31,375 bases of DNA from Baffinella frigidus (lineage: Eukaryota; Cryptophyceae; Cryptomonadales; Baffinellaceae), in assembly GCA_026770585.1 (NCBI GenBank), contig MU646541.1, forward strand, positions 381,955 to 413,329, read 5' to 3'. Made by a program: the position numbers and the translations under genes. Of this stretch, positions 27,350 to 31,375 are shown in pieces. The number at the start of each line of letters is the position of its first letter. Positions within the stretch are counted from its first letter, which is position 1. Below the pieces are notes generated by a model that searched no databases, had not been told where the DNA came from, and saw only the letters and a program-made list of their open reading frames with translations.

Positions 27350-27454
27350 TATCCCTTAAGTGCCCATGCCGCCAAATTTGACGGCCAAGAGGTCCTAGGC
27401 AGGTCCTAGGGCCCTACCGTAGGGCGTATGAGCCTACTGGGCACTTACGGGATA
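27350..27454. mobile_element. Foldback element family B, copy 8 (right arm of inverted repeat)
   Basis: TATCCCTTAAGTGCCCAT ... CTGGGCACTTACGGGATA. A mirror of copy 7, and nearly identical to copy 2 at 12269. Confidence 0.92.
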
Positions 27455-27589
27455 GGTTCTTGCGAGTCGGGACGCACCGTCTCCATGGGGGTCCTAGGCT
27501 CACAGGAATAGGAGTGGGGGTGCACACACGGCGGCCGTGTTGGTAGTAAGAAAGGTCTCTCTCCAGGGGAGGGGGGGGGGGGGGGGGAC

Positions 27590-27640
27590 CTGGGACTCGA
27601 GCTGGAAGTTGCGGGCGCAGAGGCTGTCTTTGTGCGCGTT
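27590..27640 (-). pseudogene. Copy of the 27814-27888 exon tail with donor
   Basis: On the minus strand it encodes AHKDSLCARNFQLESQ followed by |GTCC, matching the last 51 nt of the exon at 27814-27888 with one difference (CAG for CAA). It lies downstream in transcript order, separated from the true exon by A copy 9. Confidence 0.88.
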
Positions 27641-27654
27641 TTTGGTTCGATCCG

Positions 27655-27776
27655 TACAGGGGTACCTCGCTCATAAGAAAGCGCAACCCCCTAGGCCCCT
27701 ACAGTAGGCCTATGCCTAGGGCCCTACGGTGCTCCCGAGGGGGGTGGCGCTTTCGTATGAGCGAGGCACTCCTGTA
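27655..27776. mobile_element. Foldback element family A, copy 9
   Basis: TACAGGGGTACCTCGCTCAT ... GAGCGAGGCACTCCTGTA, with TA at both sides. It lies between an exon and that exon's echo. Confidence 0.92.
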
Positions 27777-27813
27777 ATAAACGCACTTTTCTCACTCTGA
27801 GGGGGGGGTGGAC

Positions 27814-27888
27814 CTGGGACTCGAGTTGGAAGTTGCGGGCGCAGAGGCTGTCTTTGTGCGCGTTCAACTCCTGCAACGTCTGGAGCGC
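27814..27888 (-). CDS. Internal exon of an unknown gene, coiled-coil-like
   Basis: Not recognised. On the minus strand, between a CGCAG acceptor (27889-27893) and a CAG|GTCC donor (27813), 75 nt encode 25 residues starting ALQTLQELNAHKDSL and ending FQLESQ. Leucine spacing suggests an alpha-helical or coiled-coil segment. Support for coding comes from phase-0 open boundaries, telomere-type filler directly before the acceptor (as in RAD51D), and two degenerate echoes (27590 and 28512). It may belong with the minus-strand exons at 30153-30705, but the link is not proved. Confidence 0.6.
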
Positions 27889-27898
27889 CTGCGCCCGG

Positions 27899-28195
27899 TT
27901 TGGGGGTTAGGGTTTGGTGTTTGGTGTTTGGTGTTTGGGGTTTGGGGTTTGGGGTTTGGGGTTTGGGGTTTGGAGTTAGGGTTTAGGGTTTGGGGTTTGG
28001 GGTTTGGGGTATGGGGTGTAGGGTTTAGGGATTAGGGATTAGGGATTAGGGTTTAGGGTTTAGGGTTGAGGGTTTAGGGTTTAGGGTTTAGAGTTTAGGG
28101 TTTAGGGTTTAGGATTTAGGGTTTAGTGTGTAGGGTTTAGGGTTTTAGGGTTTAGGATTTAGGGTTGAGGGTTTAGGGTTTAGGGTTTAGGGTTG
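27899..28195 (-). repeat. TTTAGGG/GTTTGGG filler upstream of minus-strand exon
   Basis: GTTTGGGGTTTGG units grade into TTTAGGGTTTAGGG. The C-rich strand is the sense strand of the exon at 27814-27888. Confidence 0.92.
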
Positions 28196-28310
28196 CAACC
28201 CTCCTTCAGGTTATGGATTCCCGCACTACTCTCCTTCAGCAGTCGAGGCCAGACAAGGCACTATCTTGTAAATGTGTTTTAGTACCAGGACCTAGGTTTG
28301 CACTGGAATT

Positions 28311-28349
28311 GGTCACGTTACTCACGCTCGGAGTGTGGGTAACGTGACC
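28311..28349. repeat. Short perfect hairpin
   Basis: GGTCACGTTACTCAC...GTGTGGGTAACGTGACC, a stem of about 15-16 bp with a small loop, followed by a C run. Confidence 0.75.
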
Positions 28350-28413
28350 CCCCCCCCCCTCAAACTCAGACGTTTGGGAAGAAACGGGTTGAATTAATTA
28401 GCGGAGCCTGTCG

Positions 28414-28509
28414 CGGTGTACCTCGCTCATAAGAAAACGCCCCCCCCTAGGACCCTACGGTAGGCCTATGCCTAGGGCCCTATGACGGTCCTAGGGGGGG
28501 GGGGGGGGC
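28414..28509. mobile_element. Foldback element family A, copy 10, right end missing
   Basis: The left end GTGTACCTCGCTCATAAGAA and core are present. The right arm stops at a G run (28494-28508), directly before the exon echo at 28512. Confidence 0.85.
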
Positions 28510-28511
28510 TT

Positions 28512-28545
28512 ATTTGCGATTCAACCCCTGCTGCGTCAGGAGAGC
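28512..28545 (-). pseudogene. Degenerate copy of the 27814-27888 exon head
   Basis: On the minus strand GAGCAG|GCTCTCCTGACGCAGCAGGG then GTTGAATCGCAAATAA parallels the true head GCGCTCCAGACGTTGCAGGAG then TTGAACGCGCAC. It hits a stop after 11 codons. Confidence 0.7.
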
Positions 28546-28552
28546 CTGCTCA

Positions 28553-28690
28553 GGGTTTGGGGTGTGGTGTTTGGGATTTGGGTTTTGGGTTTGGGTTTTG
28601 GGTTTTGGGTTTGGGTGGGTTTGGGTTTTGGGGTTTTTGGGTTTGGTGTTTGGTGTGTGGTGTGTGGTGTGTGGTGTGAGGTGTTCAGGG
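28553..28690 (-). repeat. GTTTGGG / GTGTGGT filler
   Basis: A simple repeat of GGGTTTGGGTTTTGG and GTGTGGTGTG, adjacent to the acceptor of the exon echo at 28512-28545, mirroring the arrangement at 27899. Confidence 0.9.
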
Positions 28691-28754
28691 TTTCCAATTC
28701 TCGTGCAAATCCTGGACGCGACCGTCACATCAACACTGAAGAAAACTGCACTGC

Positions 28755-29322
28755 CTCGAGGTGACGTTTGCCGAGATGTGACTGGCCCACCTCCGGAAGT
28801 GACTTTCATCCACACACAGGCCTTGGGTGTGGGTTTCGTTTCGCAAGCTTCCAGCCCTGGAGGGCTTCGCAAAACCCTGAAGCGGCTCAAATCCCCTCCA
28901 GCTAACCCCCTGTACAGACTTTGAATTTCAAAATCTGTACAGGGGGTTAGCTGGAGGGGATTTGAGCCGCTTCAGGGTTTTGCGAAGCCCTCCAGGGCTG
29001 GAAGCTTGCGAAACTAGGTTGAGGGGACCTGATGGAGCGCGTTCTCGAGCAGCGCAGCTTGCGCCGGAAGCTTCGAAGGGTCATGCCCCTGCGGGTTTCC
29101 GAGTCAGACTTGACACATAGTTGGGCAATTCCAGTAAAAGTAAAGCAGTTGTGTGGTAATTTTCGTTGATGCACACCACACCTCGGAAAAAGTCGCCTCT
29201 TTTGGCTCTGCGGGTTTCCGAGTCAGACGCCGCGTGGCATCACACCTCGGCAAAATTCACCTCCGGTGAAAGTCACTTCCGGAGGTGGGCCCGTCACATC
29301 TCGGCAAAAGTCACCTCGAGGT
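28755..29322. repeat. Outer inverted repeat around a large palindrome
   Basis: CTCGAGGTGACGTTTGCCGA then GATGTGACTGGCCCACCTCC (28755-28810) is mirrored at 29262-29322. Further TCACCTCGAGGTGA-like palindromes and CACACCTCGGxAAAA repeats lie at 29180-29345. Confidence 0.8.
28838..29014. repeat. Near-perfect 81-bp-arm palindrome
   Basis: Arms 28838-28918 and 28934-29014 are inverted copies with no mismatch that I could find. The loop is 15 nt (CTTTGAATTTCAAAA). Such a perfect structure implies a recent inverted duplication or an assembly/cloning artefact. Confidence 0.93.
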
Positions 29323-29474
29323 GACGGTAAAAGTCACACCCCTCGAGGGCCCAGACGCAACACCTCACGCTGCAATGCAGACACCCGGGCGGGGTTGTAC
29401 CCCGGGGGGTGCGCGGAGCTCTTCAGAATTGTCCTCGACATCCCCGAGCCCCTGCCAAGCGAGCGCGAGTCACG

Positions 29475-29507
29475 TTCGAGAACGTTCGAGAACGTTCGAG
29501 AAGCTTC
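29475..29507. promoter_or_regulatory. Perfect seven-unit heat shock element
   Basis: TTC and GAA triplets alternate seven times at exact 5-bp spacing (TTCGAGAACGTTCGAGAACG and onward to GAAGCTTC), matching the nGAAnnTTCn consensus for HSF trimers. It is partly a 10-bp tandem repeat (AACGTTCGAG), so chance expansion is an alternative. No gene start next to it was identified. Confidence 0.6.
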
Positions 29508-29660
29508 TCTGGGCGGGGAAAACGCGACTCTTCGAGTCAGATCGAGCAAATTATCTCAGGCAGCGTCAGCATCCGCGCGGCCTCTCGCGTCAGCATCTCT
29601 CCTCTCTCCCGGAGAGGCGCAACCTTCCCGGCCAACACCCAGCTCTACCTGCCTTCAGCT

Positions 29661-29827
29661 GGTCTCCTCAAAATTAATTTCGGACCAAGACAGAATCTGT
29701 CCCGCTATCTTAGGCTCCCCGCGCGGAAGGTAAGGGTGTATATGCTATTTTAGGCATCAAATGATGCTATCTTACGCCTTTTCATCAGGACAGATTGTGT
29801 ATGGTCCGAGATGAAAATGAGGAGACC
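29661..29827. mobile_element. Foldback element M
   Basis: Ends GGTCTCCTCA...CGGACCAAGACAGAATCTGT and ACAGATTGTGTATGGTCCGA then ...TGAGGAGACC are inverted over about 40 bp with mismatches. A TGCTATTTTAGGCATC / TGATGCTATCTTACGCC pair lies inside. One copy seen. Confidence 0.75.
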
Positions 29828-30152
29828 CGAAGTTGATTTCCCGGAGTTGTGGTAACAATCCGTCAACGGTTGGCGTAAAAACATATCAACCCGACTCAGG
29901 CAGAGCTAGAACGCTCACCAGCTCGCCACATTGGTGAGCCCCAAAAGACCGAGACAGAGCTAGAAGTTGGTACTTACGTTGATCACGTTTCAAAAGGCTC
30001 TCAGGGTCATAAAAATAGAAGCGAAGAAGACACTCACCATTTGGCAACAAAAATTGCTACACAAACGCTTTACTATTACTAGTATGGCCCAATTGTGTAG
30101 TAATTTTCGTGCAGATTCTTAAAATAAAAATACTGTTCTCGGATTAACTCAC

Positions 30153-30501
30153 CAGCTCGCCTCCGCCGTGCCCCGGCAGCACGACCCCCCCCAAGAAGGG
30201 AGCCGGCTCCTCCAATGGCTCAAAGGGCGCCAACGGCTCCAAGGGCTCCAAGGGCTCCAAGGGTGGCCGGGCGCGCGCCAGGTCGGGTGCTGGCTCCCGC
30301 GGGTCCGCCTCCGCCTGCGATTTGATCGGTTTCAGCGAGAGGGGGTTGTTCGCCTCTACGATCTTCCCCCCGGGCGTTGGGGACAGCGGTTCTTGTGAAG
30401 AAGCACGCGACAACGATCCACCAGCCACCTTGAAGTGAACCAGATCGGGGATGGAGTAGACTATTTCTCTCCCCCAGAGGAACACGTCTGAGGAGTACCT
30501 C
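30153..30501 (-). CDS. Candidate exon of an unknown gene with Pro/Glu/Leu repeat
   Basis: Not recognised. On the minus strand the frame after a TTTCACAG acceptor (30502-30509) is open for 116 codons to a strong donor CTG|GTGAGT (30152), phase 0. It encodes RRYSSDVFLWGREIVYSIPD then a serine/proline-rich stretch, SLKPIKSQAEADPREPAP, and a low-complexity LEPLEPLEPLAPFEPLEEPA run near its end. The codon-level repeat and consensus donor support coding. The frame requires a phase-2 donor upstream that I could not find. Confidence 0.5.
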
Positions 30502-30625
30502 CTGTGAAATTTACGACAGGGTAATCACCCCGATCTGGTCAACTTCGGGTGGCTGGTGGATTTCTTCGGCTCCACGACCCCCTTTGGGTGTTGGGATAAG
30601 TGTTCTTTTGAAGGGGAGCGCGGCA
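30358..30625. repeat. Rearranged duplication within/next to the candidate exons
   Basis: 30418-30460 (CACCAGCCACCTTGAAGTGA then ACCAGATCGGGG) is inverted at 30528-30562. The adjacent 30359-30406 (CGTTGGGGACAGCGGTTCTT) recurs in direct orientation at 30576-30622 (TGTTGGGATAAGTGTTCTTT). So one side was copied inverted and the other direct. Confidence 0.75.
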
Positions 30626-30705
30626 GGGATTTCCTCGCGGGCCACTTCGCAGCGCCCGAGAGCTATCTTGCCCGGATATACGGGCATCATTTCAAGCCCC
30701 TTGCC
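30511..30705 (-). CDS. Candidate upstream exon of the same unknown gene
   Basis: Not recognised. After an ATTTCAG acceptor (30706-30708) the minus-strand frame reads GKGLEMMPVYPGKIALGRCE then VAREEIPAALPFKRTLIP..., open for 64 codons to a TAA at 30511-30513. The true donor would lie before that stop and is not certain. Its second half overlaps the duplicated block at 30528-30622, so it may partly be an echo of the 30153-30501 exon. Confidence 0.35.
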   Translation of the reverse strand, partial: GKGLEMMPVYPGKIALGRCEVAREEIPAALPFKRTLIPTPKGGRGAEEIHQPPEVDQIGVITLS

Positions 30706-30787
30706 CTGAAATGAATTGCAATGCGTACCAGAATAGTTGAGATGGACTCACCAGCGAAGGCCCAGGTGGCTGCTAAGTGGAGTGGCC

Positions 30788-30966
30788 GGGCTTATATCCG
30801 ATATCGAATAAAAATATTCACTTTATGCCTCCTCTAAAGTTGATGATCGCCTTGAAATGGTAACCACTTCTGATTTGACACGCCAAAGTTGTTTAATTTC
30901 AGGGTGATAATCAACTTTAGACGTGGCAGAAAGTGAATATTTTTATTCGACATCGGAGATAAGGGC
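30788..30966. mobile_element. Foldback element G
   Basis: About 37-bp inverted ends: GGGCTTATATCCGATATCGA then ATAAAAATATTCACTTT, and the mirror at 30930-30966. An inner CTAAAGTTGATGATC / GATAATCAACTTTAG stem is nested; its AAAGTTGA/TCAACTTT ends recall the F unit. Confidence 0.85.
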
Positions 30967-31310
30967 GCAAGTCCTCTTAGGGAGGACTTACGGCCGGGCG
31001 GAGGTCCTTCTGAAAGAGATGTGATATCTCATTATCGTCTTAATCCCTTCTTGAGGAGAGATTCAGACGATAACAGACATTGATAGACTCAGGGTTGTTG
31101 GCTTTAAGGTTTTCTGGGGAGGTCACACGAGAGAGAAGATAATCTCGAGGGACCTACCCACAGTCGTATATCACCGAGTATACAACGTATACGAAGATAA
31201 TTTTCGAGCCCGGGTGTGGTGTTTGTGGGTGTTGCTACCACGAATCCGGGCGGTGCGTACACCTGTTTGTTTGTGTGCAGTGGTTAGTGTGAAGCGGGGA
31301 GGCGCGTGTG

Positions 31311-31375
31311 TCTGGAGAGGGAGGGAGGGAGGGAGGGAGGGAGGGAGGAAGGGAGGGAGGGAGGGAGGGAGGGAG
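31311..31375. repeat. GGGA microsatellite at window end
   Basis: About 14 GGGA units with one GGAA interruption (31346-31350), running off the window. Confidence 0.97.

Larger units (their letters stand above)
26699..27580. repeat. Large inverted repeat (~220-bp arms) around 26.7-27.6 kb
   Basis: The left arm (about 26699-26920) and right arm (about 27350-27580) are inverted copies. Each comprises the GGTCTCTCTCCAG/N-motif, ACACGGCGGCCGTGT, CCTATTCCTGTGAGCCTAGG, CATGGAGACGGTGCGTCCCG and a B-family element. The ~430-bp spacer contains element E, family D copy 2 and three GTACAGGTTAT motifs. Confidence 0.88.
30706..31375. other. Right-hand flank, no gene recognised
   Basis: It holds foldback element G, an imperfect inverted ATTATCGTCT / AGACGATAA pair (31032-31073), a GTATATCACCGAGTATACAACG then TATAC palindromic stretch (31166-31192), and the terminal microsatellite. 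Confidence 0.5.

Overview
This is eukaryotic nuclear DNA. Genes are split by many GT...AG introns, and most introns of two genes are filled with degenerate plant/algal-type telomere motif (CCCTAAA / TTTAGGG). The rest is packed with small foldback elements. Coding exons are GC-rich. The Arabidopsis-type telomere motif suggests a green or other alga, but the sequence does not allow a species call. About 805 bases (16564-17368) are an assembly gap.

Layout. (1) 100-6997, plus strand: the last 14 exons of mitochondrial glycine decarboxylase (P-protein, GLDC), 5'-truncated by the window edge. (2) 6998-8484: intergenic, with several foldback elements. (3) 8485-16181, minus strand: a complete 12-exon RAD51D-type recombinase paralog, convergent with GLDC. 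Its splice phases all agree and give 332 residues. (4) 16182-20178: upstream flank, gap and a dispersed repeat family; no gene recognised. (5) 20179-20504, minus: first coding exon of an unknown protein. (6) 22332-23882, plus: a complete four-exon proteasome beta-5 subunit (PSMB5), 280 residues. (7) 23883-27580: a nest of foldback elements inserted into and beside each other. (8) 27590-30705, minus: coding exons of one or more unknown genes, including a coiled-coil-like exon. (9) 30706-31375: a foldback element and a GGGA microsatellite.

The most unusual signal is that introns of GLDC, RAD51D and the unknown gene near 27.8 kb carry degenerate, tandemly spaced copies of the edge of the neighbouring exon together with its splice site ('exon echoes'). 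One RAD51D exon occurs six times, and the terminal exon occurs twice in usable form. A second signal is that the telomere-like intron filler is usually in one orientation relative to transcription (CCCTAAA on the sense strand), with a few exceptions noted. A third is a set of terminal-inverted-repeat families (named A to D here) with TA target duplications that can be read directly from nested insertions. The three identified genes (mitochondrial metabolism, DNA repair, proteasome) have unrelated jobs; nothing suggests a functional cluster.
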